Shown: positions 50,040 to 54,258, numbered from the stretch's first letter. The stretch is 64,000 bases of DNA from Silurus meridionalis (GCF_014805685.1 NC_060885.1:33987632-34051631), one strand, 5' to 3'. A program made the numbers and translations. Notes: a model not told the origin generated them from the sequence alone.

Positions 50040-50978
50040 TTGTTTATAAAAACTTTTTTTGATAAAATAATAGTTTAACTGAGCAATTACGCTTATTTTT
50101 TATTTATTTGTTTGTTTATTGTACAAATTGTATTTATTTATTTTTGGTGGTTTCACATCATTTTATTTATTCATTTATTTTTTATTTAGATTCTAAATTC
50201 TAACTATGCGTCTGTCTCCCTTCCTCATGTTCCCCTGATCAGTATGAGGTATATGGACCGAGCGGCGCTCTTCATCGAAGCCTGTCTGAAATACGGAGTG
50301 ATGGAAGCAAACGACACGACTAATATCCTTCTACACAAACACCACTGATACAAACATCAACTCTGAGTGTCGCGTAATAACAGTTCCAGCTGCAGACTGT
50401 AATCATGAAACTCATAAGAAAACCTCAACACAGAACCCATGAACCGTTTTGTTCCTTTTTCCACATCAGTCTGTCATTAAAATCCCGTCTATTGTGTACG
50501 AGCGACAACATGCAGTTACACCTTTGTGTTTGTTTACTTTTGTGTTGCGGTTATTCTCCTCCTGAATCACTGCTTTTTAATGAAAGAGTTAATTATAGAA
50601 TCATTTTGAAAGCTTTATGTTCTGCAGCTCGGTGATTATAAAGTGTTTAAGGTGTTTGTTAAATTGCTCCATTGAGTGTGTCGTTTTTTTGGAAAAAAGA
50701 GAAGAATGAAGATGTTCGTGTCCCATCATATTCACACCCTGATGTTTCCTTAACACTTTGCCTGTTTACATAAACTTATAGGGGCGGCGTTTTCCTCCTA
50801 CGCCAGCCTTCTCCACTCAGTGGGACTGCGACAGGGAGCTGCTCTGTGGGCCTCGAAGGCTGGAGGAGCTGGAGAGGAGCTTTTGGAGGAGCTGTTCAAG
50901 AACAAAGGATCCGGCTCTGATCTCACAGCCGGCATTGAGGAGAAGAAGATCAGCCCAGGCGTCACTGAATCACTTTAA
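2485..50978 (+). CDS. wdr11: WD repeat-containing protein 11 (partial, 23 exons, 5' exons outside window)
   Basis: Spliced gene. WDR11 is a large protein with two WD40 beta-propellers and a helical C-terminal region. With FAM91A1 and C17orf75 it forms a complex that helps golgin-tethered vesicles dock at the trans-Golgi; it is also linked to Hedgehog signalling, cilia and human hypogonadotropic hypogonadism. Translated exons match the family throughout, for example [64 protein letters not shown] and [13 protein letters not shown]. The exons are 2485-2587, 4219-4423, 5140-5240, 7899-8077, 12669-12753, 20170-20276, 27520-27595, 28837-28945, 29422-29546, 30036-30183, 33689-33795, 34012-34126, 35726-35897, 38073-38181, 41316-41378, 41737-41802, 42687-42876, 45605-45700, 46922-47087, 48250-48347, 49075-49220, 50243-50322 and 50770-50978. 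Phases agree at every junction except inside exon 4 (one missing C). About 951 residues are covered; roughly 320 N-terminal residues are upstream of the window. The last intron is AT-AC. Confidence 0.96.
2588..4218 (+). other. wdr11: wdr11 intron 1 (GC-AG type)
   Basis: Begins GCAAGAA and ends CTGCAG. It contains a short 21-bp tandem repeat at about 3540-3625 and an AT-rich 3' half. The 3040-3200 part is non-repetitive and fairly balanced in composition, but nothing specific was recognised in it. Confidence 0.8.
3538..3629. repeat. 21-bp minisatellite
   Basis: About four copies of a unit built on GGCCCTGGTTTGGCCCCCAC plus one base. The copies differ by single T/C changes. It lies inside wdr11 intron 1. 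Confidence 0.85.
4219..4423 (+). CDS. wdr11: wdr11 window exon 2
   Basis: Encodes [18 protein letters not shown], then [33 protein letters not shown] and the WD-type strand [11 protein letters not shown]. It completes the valine split by intron 1. The donor TGG|GTACGTC leaves two bases of a glycine codon. Strong match to vertebrate WDR11. Confidence 0.95.
4790..5045. mobile_element. fragment of dispersed CGACCGATTAATCGG-type element
   Basis: Shares GATTCGCCTCTAGAGGCCGC and AT-rich flanks with copies at about 15513-15860 (other orientation) and 25580-26080 (same orientation). This looks like a non-autonomous fish DNA element. No transposase is visible. Confidence 0.55.
5140..5240 (+). CDS. 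wdr11: wdr11 window exon 3
   Basis: Encodes [18 protein letters not shown] then [16 protein letters not shown], corresponding to human SGVSPLYSPVSFCG. The acceptor is AATACAG and the donor GATCG|GTGAGT. It starts with one base completing a glycine codon and ends with one base of the next. Confidence 0.94.
5690..5885. repeat. degenerate GGGTCATAGTGGATCACA minisatellite
   Basis: Repeated, imperfect GTGGATCACAG and GTGGGTCATAG words about every 10-20 bp. Confidence 0.7.
6512..6592. repeat. (CT)n microsatellite
   Basis: About 80 bp of CT dinucleotides with one GTCTGC interruption. Confidence 0.95.
6750..6813. repeat. (GT)n microsatellite
   Basis: Uninterrupted GT dinucleotide tract within intron 3. 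Confidence 0.95.
7085..7700. repeat. cluster of AGATCAGACAC-like motifs
   Basis: Words such as TTAGATCAGACA, GATCAGATTA and AGATCTGACAC recur many times with variable spacing. This looks like a strongly decayed tandem repeat. Confidence 0.55.
7899..8077 (+). CDS. wdr11: wdr11 window exon 4 (carries a 1-base frameshift as given)
   Basis: Encodes [11 protein letters not shown], then after a shift [34 protein letters not shown] and [10 protein letters not shown]. The acceptor at 7898 has a strong pyrimidine tract (TCTCCTTTTCCCCCTCAG). Read straight through, the frame ends at TGA 7961-7963. One more C in the C5 run at 7925-7929 would keep the frame and give a segment of nearly human length. Alternatively splicing could use the weaker AG at 7938-7939, making the exon 7940-8077, in frame but about 14 residues shorter. 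Confidence 0.85.
8260..8345. repeat. compound (GATT)n/(GGTT)n microsatellite
   Basis: GATT tetranucleotides change to GGTT and back to GATT in one tract. Confidence 0.9.
9370..9441. repeat. near-perfect 72-bp palindrome
   Basis: The core 9379-9432 is a 54-bp palindrome with no spacer, centred on GTGCAC; each half is 27 bp and reads TGCACAAGTTCTCTAGAG... outward to inward. It extends to 9370-9441 with two mismatched pairs. A (GACA)n array begins 15 bp further on. Confidence 0.93.
9456..9715. repeat. (GACA)n microsatellite array with degenerate tail
   Basis: Long runs of GACA broken by GATGAATA, GAAAGAAA and related interruptions, decaying toward 9715. Confidence 0.93.
10261..10340. repeat. 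(GA)n microsatellite
   Basis: GA dinucleotide tract with a GTGTGAAAGTGA interruption near its 3' end. Confidence 0.93.
10862..11030 (-). mobile_element. tRNA-derived SINE
   Basis: On the minus strand it has an A-box-like TGGTTTGGTGGTTAAGG, a B-box GAGTTCAAATCCC and the fish SINE tail words GTCGCTCTGGATAAGA in diverged form. The order is a tRNA-like head then body then tail. It resembles the Mermaid-type fish SINEs; the exact family is not certain. Confidence 0.75.
11060..11285. mobile_element. two head-to-head SINE fragments
   Basis: 11060-11140 carries the tail and body in minus orientation (CCAGAGCAACTTACAG). 11141-11285 runs in plus orientation with GAGTTCAAATCCCAGCACC and a tail with GATAAGGCCGTCTGCCAAAT. 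Confidence 0.65.
11662..12016. repeat. 10-bp minisatellite (GAATCAGTGC / GAATCAATAC)
   Basis: About 35 tandem units of 10 bp, each starting GAATCA, in two main alternating types plus variants. The resulting open reading frames ([12 protein letters not shown]) are by-products of the repeat. Confidence 0.95.
12669..12753 (+). CDS. wdr11: wdr11 window exon 5
   Basis: Encodes [16 protein letters not shown] then [13 protein letters not shown], a WD blade matching human [20 protein letters not shown]. The acceptor is TTCTGCAG and the donor GTCAG|GTGAGT. Confidence 0.96.
15513..15860. mobile_element. dispersed CGACCGATT-type element
   Basis: Begins AGAGGTCGACCGATT, carries AATCGGCACCGATATT and CGGCCTCTAGAGGCGAATC, then AT-rich sequence. 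It shares these words with 4790-5045 and 25580-26080. It is taken as a non-autonomous DNA element; there is no coding capacity. Confidence 0.65.
17146..17290 (+). mobile_element. tRNA-derived SINE
   Basis: Head GGTATCTCAGAGTTTAAGA resembles an A-box region, followed by a body (CTGCTCAACTATAG) and the fish SINE tail CTCTGGATAATAAGAGTGTC. It is directly followed by an (AT)n microsatellite. Confidence 0.7.
17303..17342. repeat. (AT)n microsatellite
   Basis: AT dinucleotides directly after the SINE tail. Confidence 0.93.
17890..18200. repeat. dispersed fish repeat (AGCAGCTTTACAGAGA family)
   Basis: Starts with CAATTCAATTC-type repeats, then ATTTGTAGAGCGATTTT, CAGCTTTACAGAGATTGGG and GGAAAAACTCCCTGAGA followed by GGAAGAAACCTTGAGA. 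These words are familiar from a common fish interspersed repeat. A weaker relative lies at about 63025-63110. Confidence 0.6.
18957..19010. repeat. (CT)n microsatellite
   Basis: CT tract, followed by GTCTATCTC. Confidence 0.93.
19985..20100 (+). mobile_element. GGGACACCTG-family element, left end
   Basis: Contains AAAAGTATTGGGACACCTG and the CTACAAAGTTGAAGGCA segment shared with copies at 34840-35110 and 56755-56965. It ends close to the (CT)n tract before exon 6. Confidence 0.7.
20113..20160. repeat. (CT)n microsatellite acting as the exon 6 pyrimidine tract
   Basis: Uninterrupted CT repeats ending nine bases before exon 6. Confidence 0.93.
20170..20276 (+). CDS. wdr11: wdr11 window exon 6
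   Basis: Encodes [16 protein letters not shown], then [20 protein letters not shown]; human has [16 protein letters not shown]. The acceptor TTATAG at 20164-20169 follows (CT)n at 20113-20160, which supplies the pyrimidine tract. The donor is ACAG|GTGAAA. Confidence 0.96.
20940..21250. repeat. dispersed repeat related to 23575-23720
   Basis: Shares the diverged block GACAAGTG..C..TCTCCA(T/C)CC.TCTGAGAGC with 23575-23720. The family was not identified. Confidence 0.4.
23090..23572. mobile_element. non-autonomous DNA transposon with 15-bp TIRs (hAT-like)
   Basis: The left end CAGGGTTTCTGCAGG and the right end CCTGCAGAAACCCTG are perfect inverted repeats. Inside are TTAAAAGTTTTAA- and GTCTTAAACTTGAC-type words typical of a common fish element. 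At 483 bp it has no transposase. The hAT assignment is by resemblance of the ends only. Confidence 0.8.
25580..26080. mobile_element. dispersed CGACCGATT-type element, longest copy
   Basis: Runs from ATTTTACCGATAGCGATATC to AACCAATTAATCGTTCCACCT. It includes GCCTCTAGAGGCCGCTC shared with the two other copies, and an internal GGTATGGTATGATATGATAT repeat. Confidence 0.65.
27384..27517. repeat. long (CT)n microsatellite abutting exon 7
   Basis: About 134 bp of CT with TTCCCTCTC interruptions. It runs directly into the AG acceptor at 27518-27519. Confidence 0.95.
27520..27595 (+). CDS. wdr11: wdr11 window exon 7
   Basis: Encodes [18 protein letters not shown] then MIKVSHLK; human has [22 protein letters not shown]. 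The donor CTAAA|GTGAGC splits a lysine codon. The acceptor is supplied by the CT microsatellite. Confidence 0.96.
27596..28836 (+). other. wdr11: wdr11 intron 7
   Basis: The 5' 600 bases are mixed composition without recognised features. The middle is A-rich. The 3' end is a (GT)n tract (28767-28834) that forms the region before the acceptor GTAG. Confidence 0.8.
28767..28834. repeat. (GT)n microsatellite before exon 8
   Basis: About 34 GT units with one GTAT interruption, ending at the exon 8 acceptor. Confidence 0.95.
28837..28945 (+). CDS. wdr11: wdr11 window exon 8
   Basis: Encodes [20 protein letters not shown] then [16 protein letters not shown]. The LELWD core is a clear WD signature. 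The acceptor lies in a GT repeat with almost no classical pyrimidine tract. The donor CTG|GTAATG leads within five bases into another GT repeat. Confidence 0.96.
28950..28991. repeat. (GT)n microsatellite after exon 8
   Basis: GT tract starting within five bases of the exon 8 donor. Confidence 0.95.
29329..29371. repeat. (GT)n microsatellite before exon 9
   Basis: GT tract followed by CGCGCACAG, about 50 bp upstream of exon 9. Confidence 0.95.
29422..29546 (+). CDS. wdr11: wdr11 window exon 9
   Basis: Encodes [20 protein letters not shown] then [21 protein letters not shown]; human has [25 protein letters not shown]. The acceptor is TGTTTAG and the donor ATCAG|GTCAGA. Confidence 0.96.
30036..30183 (+). 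CDS. wdr11: wdr11 window exon 10
   Basis: Encodes [39 protein letters not shown] and [11 protein letters not shown], the start of the second propeller. The acceptor is TTTTGCAG and the donor GAT|GTAAGTG. Confidence 0.96.
30567..30730 (+). repeat. G-rich minisatellite (GGGTGGGCAGGGTGGGCT)
   Basis: Tandem variations of GGGCAGTGTGGGCTGGGTG and GGGCAGGGTGGGCTGGGTG. Dense GGG runs lie on the coding strand, so they are present in the pre-mRNA. Confidence 0.92.
31560..32105. mobile_element. non-autonomous element with GATTAATCG-type ends
   Basis: The left part has CTGCAGCGATCGTTATTTTAG and CTGTCGATTAATCGG. The right part has ATTACTCGAGTTACTTGAGG and AATCGTTTCAGACCTA. This layout resembles a common fish hAT-like element. 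Confidence 0.6.
32508..32850 (+). mobile_element. GGGACACC-family element
   Basis: Begins AAAGTATTGGGACACCTAGC, then CCTAAACCTGTTTCAGCATG and CCTGTGCACAAAGCCATCTC, in the same order as in the copy at 34840-35110. Confidence 0.7.
33689..33795 (+). CDS. wdr11: wdr11 window exon 11
   Basis: Encodes [20 protein letters not shown] then [16 protein letters not shown]; human has the same [16 protein letters not shown] blade. The acceptor is GCTGTAG and the donor TCTCG|GTAGGA. Confidence 0.96.
34012..34126 (+). CDS. wdr11: wdr11 window exon 12
   Basis: Encodes [20 protein letters not shown] then [18 protein letters not shown]. The acceptor is CCTCTTAG after a T-rich tract and the donor is AAAGAG|GTGAGC. 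Confidence 0.96.
34840..35110 (+). mobile_element. GGGACACC-family element (internal part)
   Basis: Contains CCACAAAGTTGAAGGCACAC, CAAGGTGCACAAATCCAGC and TTTTGGGATGAATGTGGACG followed by CTGACTGCACTCCAGGAACC, shared with many other copies in the window. Confidence 0.75.
35262..35422. repeat. two (AC)n microsatellites
   Basis: (AC)n at 35262-35314 and 35380-35422, separated by 65 bp of unique sequence. Confidence 0.95.
35726..35897 (+). CDS. wdr11: wdr11 window exon 13
   Basis: Encodes [39 protein letters not shown] and [18 protein letters not shown]. The acceptor is CTCCTGCAG. The donor ACAG|GTGTGTGTG is itself the first repeat of a (GT)n tract. Confidence 0.96.
35898..35942. repeat. (GT)n microsatellite forming the exon 13 donor
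   Basis: The GT tract starts at the first intron base. Confidence 0.95.
36240..36535. repeat. 35-bp minisatellite
   Basis: About eight units built on GTGTCTGATCTCTATCCGTT followed by CTTCATGAACAAGAC, more diverged at the 5' side. Confidence 0.9.
36533..36962. mobile_element. non-autonomous element with CCAGAGGTGG / CCACCTCTG ends
   Basis: The left end is CCAGAGGTGGATAGTAATGA and the right end ATTACACTTTCCACCTCTG. The content is TTTACTCATGTTACTGTC at one end and TTTTTACTTGAGGTGAATA at the other, a known fish layout. There is no transposase. Confidence 0.75.
37107..37485. repeat. 18-bp minisatellite (CATCAGTCTGCGTCTCCC)
   Basis: About 20 units of 18 bp. The third block varies between GTCTCCC, GGCTGCC and GTCTACC. 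Because 18 is a multiple of three it keeps a spurious 161-codon frame open. Confidence 0.95.
38009..38045. repeat. (AAT)n microsatellite
   Basis: About 12 AAT units ending 27 bp before exon 14. Confidence 0.93.
38073..38181 (+). CDS. wdr11: wdr11 window exon 14
   Basis: Encodes [37 protein letters not shown]; human has [22 protein letters not shown]. The acceptor is CGATCAG. The donor is placed at CAAGT|GTGCGT because this joins in phase to exon 15. Confidence 0.93.
38606..38651. repeat. (GT)n microsatellite at the 3' end of the LINE
   Basis: GT tract directly abutting the LINE tail. Confidence 0.95.
38652..40211 (-). mobile_element. 5'-truncated L2/Rex-like LINE with reverse transcriptase
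   Basis: Minus-strand translation gives reverse transcriptase motifs in order: [15 protein letters not shown], then [16 protein letters not shown], then the catalytic [11 protein letters not shown]. Downstream comes [16 protein letters not shown] and a C-terminal block ending [11 protein letters not shown], typical of fish L2/Rex-type non-LTR elements. The reading frame shifts near 39700, so the element is dead. The endonuclease domain is missing (5' truncation). The 3' tail holds AAATTTTTATTTGTCACATA, a familiar fish LINE end. GT microsatellites flank both ends. Confidence 0.88.
40212..40258. repeat. (GT)n microsatellite at the 5' end of the LINE
   Basis: GT tract abutting the truncated 5' end of the LINE. 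Confidence 0.95.
41316..41378 (+). CDS. wdr11: wdr11 window exon 15
   Basis: Small 63-bp exon encoding [20 protein letters not shown]; human has [20 protein letters not shown]. The acceptor is TTATTTCAG and the donor TCCAA|GTGAGT. Confidence 0.94.
41619..41680. repeat. (GT)n microsatellite between exons 15 and 16
   Basis: GT tract ending 56 bp before exon 16. Confidence 0.95.
41737..41802 (+). CDS. wdr11: wdr11 window exon 16
   Basis: Small 66-bp exon encoding [18 protein letters not shown] then LLVSR; human ends the same [10 protein letters not shown]. The acceptor is CTGGCAG and the donor TCCCG|GTGAGT. Confidence 0.95.
41820..41866. repeat. (GT)n microsatellite after exon 16
   Basis: GT tract starting 18 bp after the exon 16 donor. 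Confidence 0.95.
42110..42265 (+). mobile_element. tRNA-derived SINE, nearly complete
   Basis: A-box region GTATCTCAGTGGTTAATA, B-box GAGTTCAAATCCCATC, body and tail GGATACGGGCATCTGCCAA, in that order. It matches the layout of other SINEs at 10862-11030 and 17146-17290. Confidence 0.8.
42270..42580 (-). mobile_element. GGGACACCTG-family element
   Basis: Has GTTCCACTAGATTTTGTGG, then GTGCAGTCAGCATTTACAT, and ends near GACAAAAGTATTGGGACACC. Two ends appear mixed in orientation, so the copy may be rearranged. Confidence 0.6.
42687..42876 (+). CDS. wdr11: wdr11 window exon 17
   Basis: Encodes [20 protein letters not shown], a variable middle ([20 protein letters not shown]), then [18 protein letters not shown]. 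Human has LYGDESELHFWTVAAHYLHS and ends DICYDVLCENAYFQ. The acceptor is CCATCAG and the donor TTTCAG|GTACAA. Confidence 0.95.
42882..42924. repeat. (AC)n microsatellite after exon 17
   Basis: AC tract starting five bases after the exon 17 donor. Confidence 0.95.
43960..44330 (+). mobile_element. GGGACACC-family element
   Basis: Has CATCCTGTTCCACATTTAGT, GAGCTCCACTCTTCTGGGAA and CTGATGTAGGTGAGAAGGTT in the same order as the copy at 572-945, and ends at CGTGTCCCAATAATTTTGTC. Confidence 0.75.
45605..45700 (+). CDS. wdr11: wdr11 window exon 18
   Basis: Encodes [20 protein letters not shown] then [12 protein letters not shown]; human has KFQLERVNLQEVKRSTYDHTRKC. The acceptor is TTATTACAG and the donor GACAG|GTTTCC. 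The exon is 32 whole codons. Confidence 0.96.
45701..46921 (+). other. wdr11: wdr11 intron 18
   Basis: Contains AT-rich TTAATAAATCAATTAA-type simple sequence (about 45890-46130) and a CTCACACA simple repeat (46560-46612). No other feature was recognised. Confidence 0.8.
46922..47087 (+). CDS. wdr11: wdr11 window exon 19
   Basis: Encodes [40 protein letters not shown] and [15 protein letters not shown], almost identical to human through this helical region. The acceptor is TTCTTCAG and the donor GCAG|GTACAC. Confidence 0.97.
47088..48249 (+). other. wdr11: wdr11 intron 19
   Basis: Mostly unique mixed sequence with no recognised feature, then (CA)n at 48101-48158 about 90 bp before exon 20. 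Confidence 0.75.
48101..48158. repeat. (CA)n microsatellite
   Basis: CA tract followed by a short (AT)n stretch. Confidence 0.95.
48250..48347 (+). CDS. wdr11: wdr11 window exon 20
   Basis: Encodes [20 protein letters not shown] then [13 protein letters not shown], differing from human at one residue (TYGE). The acceptor is CTGTTCAG and the donor GCAAAG|GTATTC. Confidence 0.97.
48348..49074 (+). other. wdr11: wdr11 intron 20
   Basis: Contains a GGGACACC-family copy (about 48690-48900) with AAAAGTATGTGGACACCCAT. The rest has no recognised feature and it ends in a T/C-rich acceptor tract. Confidence 0.75.
49075..49220 (+). CDS. wdr11: wdr11 window exon 21
   Basis: Encodes [40 protein letters not shown] and QKVGEMLHS. 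The acceptor is GTTCATCAG and the donor CACAG|GTCCGC, a weak donor. Confidence 0.96.
49221..50242 (+). other. wdr11: wdr11 intron 21
   Basis: Contains a degenerate GAGACAGCAGAAACTGAGAC repeat (49430-49510), a SINE-like fragment (about 49605-49740) and an AT-rich part with (TTTA)n at 50001-50038. Confidence 0.75.
50243..50322 (+). CDS. wdr11: wdr11 window exon 22
   Basis: Encodes [20 protein letters not shown] then MEANDTT. The acceptor is CTGATCAG. No GT donor gives a correct join. The exon ends at ACTA|ATATCCTT, a U12-type AT donor that joins in phase to exon 23. Confidence 0.95.
50323..50769 (+). other. wdr11: wdr11 last intron, U12-type AT-AC
   Basis: The 5' end is ATATCCTT, the U12 donor consensus. 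TTTCCTTAAC at 50745-50754 matches the U12 branch site consensus. The intron ends in AC at 50768-50769, about 16 bases after the branch site. There is no long pyrimidine tract, as expected for the minor spliceosome. Confidence 0.93.
50770..50978 (+). CDS. wdr11: wdr11 window exon 23 (terminal coding exon)
   Basis: Encodes [40 protein letters not shown] and a tail of about 28 residues ending ISPGVTESL, stop TAA 50976-50978. Human WDR11 has KLITAIYADYARSLKNLGFRQ and a different short acidic tail, so the C-terminus diverges after the LLEEL helix. Confidence 0.95.
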
Positions 50979-51030
50979 AGTAGAGAGAGGGAGAAAAGGA
51001 GTTCGGGTTTAGTGGAGGTTTAGTGTATAA

Positions 51031-51031
<1 letters not shown>

Positions 51032-51093
<62 letters not shown>
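51032..51093 (+). repeat. (GT)n microsatellite in the 3' UTR
   Basis: About 31 GT units, giving a UG repeat in the mature mRNA, starting 53 bases after the stop. Confidence 0.93.
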
Positions 51094-51095
<2 letters not shown>

Positions 51096-52309
51096 AAAGC
51101 TTGCACTTTGGTGTTCTTTGTTCTCTTTCCATTAAGTGCTCATGTTTCTCTCAACCTCGTCTCTGAAAAAAAGCATCGTAATCAATAACTTGCACTTTTT
51201 ATTTTTTGACCAAACAATTCATTAGAATGGAACAATAAATAAATGGGGTATAAATGATATAAATAAAGTTTGATTAATGTTTGTGGGAATAAAATTAATT
51301 GATGAACTGGTTGATGATGTAAAATAAAAGATAAAGCAAAAAGGGTGCAGTATTCAGTGTTTCCAACAAATGCAAATGTTTCCATTTATCACTTATATTA
51401 TAGCAGTTATTAAGACTGAAAATGTACAAATGATTCGCAGTGTTTAGTGTTTTTTTGTAGGACCACTGACACTATATTAGTTTAGTTTTGTTTATATGTG
51501 TTTGTGTATTGAGGAAGAGCAGCTGAGCTTCTTTTAGCATGTAACAAAACTCTTTCATTCCACAGACGAAACCAAACACATGCGAGAGCACAGAGCGACT
51601 CCACAGCACTGATTACAACTTCAACTCTCGTGGTTTTTTTTTGTTTAATTGCAGCAGGTTAAATGTCTAATCATGAGCACAATAAGAAACTGTTCATCAA
51701 TCATTAATGCTGCTCCCAGAGCCACACTTTTCCAGAAAAGAAATCACTTCCTGATTTGGGAATTCCGCCGCCTCGTGGTGTTTTAGAAGATGCTTCTCTA
51801 AAGAGCGATGAATGAAGAAATGTTGGATTTTATTTGTATTTTTTTATATATAAGAAGAGATGTATGGAATACAGAATGAAAGATTTAAGCATTTAGAATC
51901 AGTTCTAGAGCTACTGAATATAGAAAAGTCGGGGATTAAATGGCGGAAAAAGTAAAGAAAGAATAAAAAAAATAATAATTGAAAAAGGAAACTCAACATA
52001 AACATGAGAACTGTGTGATTTGGGATTTTGTCAATGCTGTATCTGTGTATTATCTGTATTTGTGCGATTTTTTCCCCAAATAGTTTTTCGGGGTTGTTCT
52101 GTGAATAAACACATCCCTGTGCTGTTCTTTATACGTGATCCAGAAACATTCATTCCTGCCTGCTTTTTAATTTGTTTTTTTCAAAGCAAATATAACGACT
52201 GATTATTGTAATATCTGATGTAGAATAATCCTGAATTTGTGGTGTTTCCTGGTAAACAGTGGCATGTGGTTTCACTATGATTTTGTGTACATGTCTGTAT
52301 AGGAAATGC

Positions 52310-52315
52310 AATAAA
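52310..52315 (+). promoter_or_regulatory. wdr11: poly(A) signal AATAAA of wdr11
   Basis: AATAAA followed by AGTCTATAAGG and then a TTGTGTCTGC GU-rich element, a good cleavage-site context near 52330. Confidence 0.75.
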
Positions 52316-52461
52316 AGTCTATAAGGTTTAATTGTGTCTGCTTTATTTTATCCCGGACATGTTTTGTTGAATCTGTGATATCGTTATACTGCATCTCTAT
52401 GTGATGGTCTTCTTTTGTTGAGTCTCCTACCTCTTTATTAAACTCTGTGCACTGTCACGAT

Positions 52462-52665
52462 CCAGAGGTGGCAAAACCAGAGGTGGCAAGAGGTGGCAAA
52501 AGTACACACATCCTTTACTTAAGTAGAAGTACAGATCCTCATGTTTTAAAATACTCGGGTAAAAGTTGAAGAACTGATTATACTTTTTTACTCAAGTGAA
52601 AGTAAAGAAGTTTTGGCTCAGACATGTACTTAAGTAAAAAGTAGTTATTACTTCTACCTGTTTTA
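52462..52665 (+). mobile_element. left part of an AGAGGTGGCAAAAGTAC element
   Basis: Begins with stuttered CCAGAGGTGGCAAAA copies, then CTTTACTTAAGTAGAAGTAC and CTCAAGTGAAAGTAAAGAAG. The matching right part lies at about 56245-56552. Confidence 0.7.
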
Positions 52666-52699
52666 GCTGTTAACTGGACCTCACATCATATTGGATGGA

Positions 52700-54110
52700 T
52701 GGATGTGATAGCCTAGTGGGTTAATGTCAGGGTCCCCACGAGGATGAGTTTGAGATTTTGATTCCTGCTCGAGCTGGTGGTTTCTGTGTTTGAAATAAAA
52801 CTTCTGGACCTTGTCCACTCTGAAAACATTCCAATTCTGTGTTGGATTAATTTCTTGATTTCCTGGTCTTTAATGAAAGATGTCTCCACCAAAAAAAGGC
52901 ACTTCTGTGGTAGCTCAGTGGGTTAAGGCTTGTGCCTGAACATGGTCCTTAATATAGTCCACGCTGGTGATAAGGTTTTAAAGCCAGTCCTACATGCCTT
53001 CTTTCTTACTGCGATGGCATCAAACAAAGTATGAACCCTCCAAAAAGCACACATGCTTTTCAGCAGTGGTCGCTCAGTGGTTTAAGGCTTGTGCCTCATC
53101 TAAACATGCATCCCAGTCTGATCTCTTCCATGGTTCATCGGATTAAGGCTGGTGCCTCGCTGATGGTGAGGATCAGGGTTTGAATCCTGCTAGTTGCGAT
53201 GTCGGTTATGTTCCTGCTTCCTAAATATTTCTTTAGCTTTATATGCTTGTGTTGATGGTTTAAAGGTAGATAGACCTGCTCTAAACAAACTTCCTGACCT
53301 GTCTTCTCTGATGGTCCAGTGGATTAAATCAGGTGTCATGCTTTTGGTGGGGTTCAGGGTTCGAATCCTGCTTCCTGCCTGCCAGTCACGATCAGGATTC
53401 ACTTCCTACATCTTTCTTTAGCGATATATTTTTGTTTTTAATGGGTTGAAAAGAAAGATAGACCTGCTCTAAACAAGCTTCCTAGCCTGTCCTCACTGAT
53501 GGTTCAATGGGTTAAAGTTGGTGTCTCGCTGGTGGTGGGGATCCGGGTTCGAATCCTGCTATTTACAATGTGGGTTCAACTTGTGCTACTTACTTCTTTA
53601 GCGTTAAATTCGTGTGTTGATGGTTAAAAAAGAAAGATAGACCTGCTCTAATCAAGCTTCCCATCCTGTTTTTTCCTGATGGCTTAGTGGGTTAAGGCTG
53701 GTACTTTGCTAATGTTGGTGGTCAGGGTTCAAACCTGGCTTTCTGTCTGCTAGTCATGAGGTAGGTTAAATTCCTGATTCCTATGTATTCATCTTTTTGT
53801 TTTGATGGGTTAAAAAGAAAGATAGACCTGCTCTAAACAAGCTTCCCAGCTTGTGGTTCAGTGGGTTAATTCTGGTGCTTCTCTAATGGCGTGAATCAGG
53901 GTTCAAATCCTGCTTTGTCCCTGCTAGTCACGATATGGGTTTGCTTCCTAAGTTTGTCTTTAGCATTATGTTCTTGTGTTAATGGTTTGAAAGAAAAGAT
54001 AGACCTTCTCTAAACAATCGTCGCAGCCTGTCCTTCCAGATGGTCCAGTGGGTTAAAACTGGTATTTTGCTGTTGGTGGGGTTCAGGGTTTGAATCCTGC
54101 TTTCTGTGTT
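52700..54110 (+). repeat. tandem array of tRNA-like units (about 180-bp period)
   Basis: Units start near 52707, 52908, 53069, 53130, 53309, 53498, 53676, 53855 and 54038; the last six are spaced 178-189 bp. Most have an A-box-like TGGTTCAGTGGGTTAA and 40-50 bp later a B-box such as GGGTTCGAATCCTGC (53357-53371 and 53545-53559 fit GGTTCGAATCC exactly). B-box-like sites are also at 53176-53190, 53725-53739, 53899-53913 and 54086-54100. Spacers share AAAGAAAGATAGACCTGCTC followed by TAAACAAGCTTCC. No unit folds into a convincing complete tRNA, so these are tRNA-derived repeats, perhaps pol III-competent. Confidence 0.85.
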
Positions 54111-54188
54111 TCTTTCTGGTCTGAATTTCTTGCTTTGAAGCACGAAACGAAGGATAAACCCCCCAAAAAAAGAAGGTGAGTTGTGGGA

Positions 54189-54258
54189 CTTGATGGCTTT
54201 GTGGTAAAAGCCTTGCCTCTGAGCTCAGAGGTTGCTGGTTCAAATCTGGCTTGTCCCC
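54189..54258 (+). repeat. tRNA-like unit with a recognisable D arm and anticodon-like stem
   Basis: Diverged member after the regular array. GGCT...AGCC (54195-54212) can form a D arm. CCTCTGAGCTCAGAGG (54216-54231) is a perfect palindrome where the anticodon arm should be. GGTTCAAATC follows in the T-arm/B-box position. The six-base loop argues against a working tRNA. Confidence 0.65.

Larger units (their letters stand above)
50979..52335 (+). other. wdr11: wdr11 3' UTR
   Basis: About 1.35 kb from the stop codon to the inferred poly(A) site. It contains (GT)n at 51032-51093, several AT-rich stretches and weaker AATAAA motifs (near 51235, 51292, 52105). The end is inferred from the signal at 52310 and the T/G-rich sequence after it; no transcript data were available. 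Confidence 0.75.

Noticed and set aside
53130..54110. functional tRNA genes
   Set aside because: A-box and B-box are present but no unit forms a full cloverleaf with a seven-base anticodon loop; they repeat with a fixed spacer, so they are tRNA-derived repeats.
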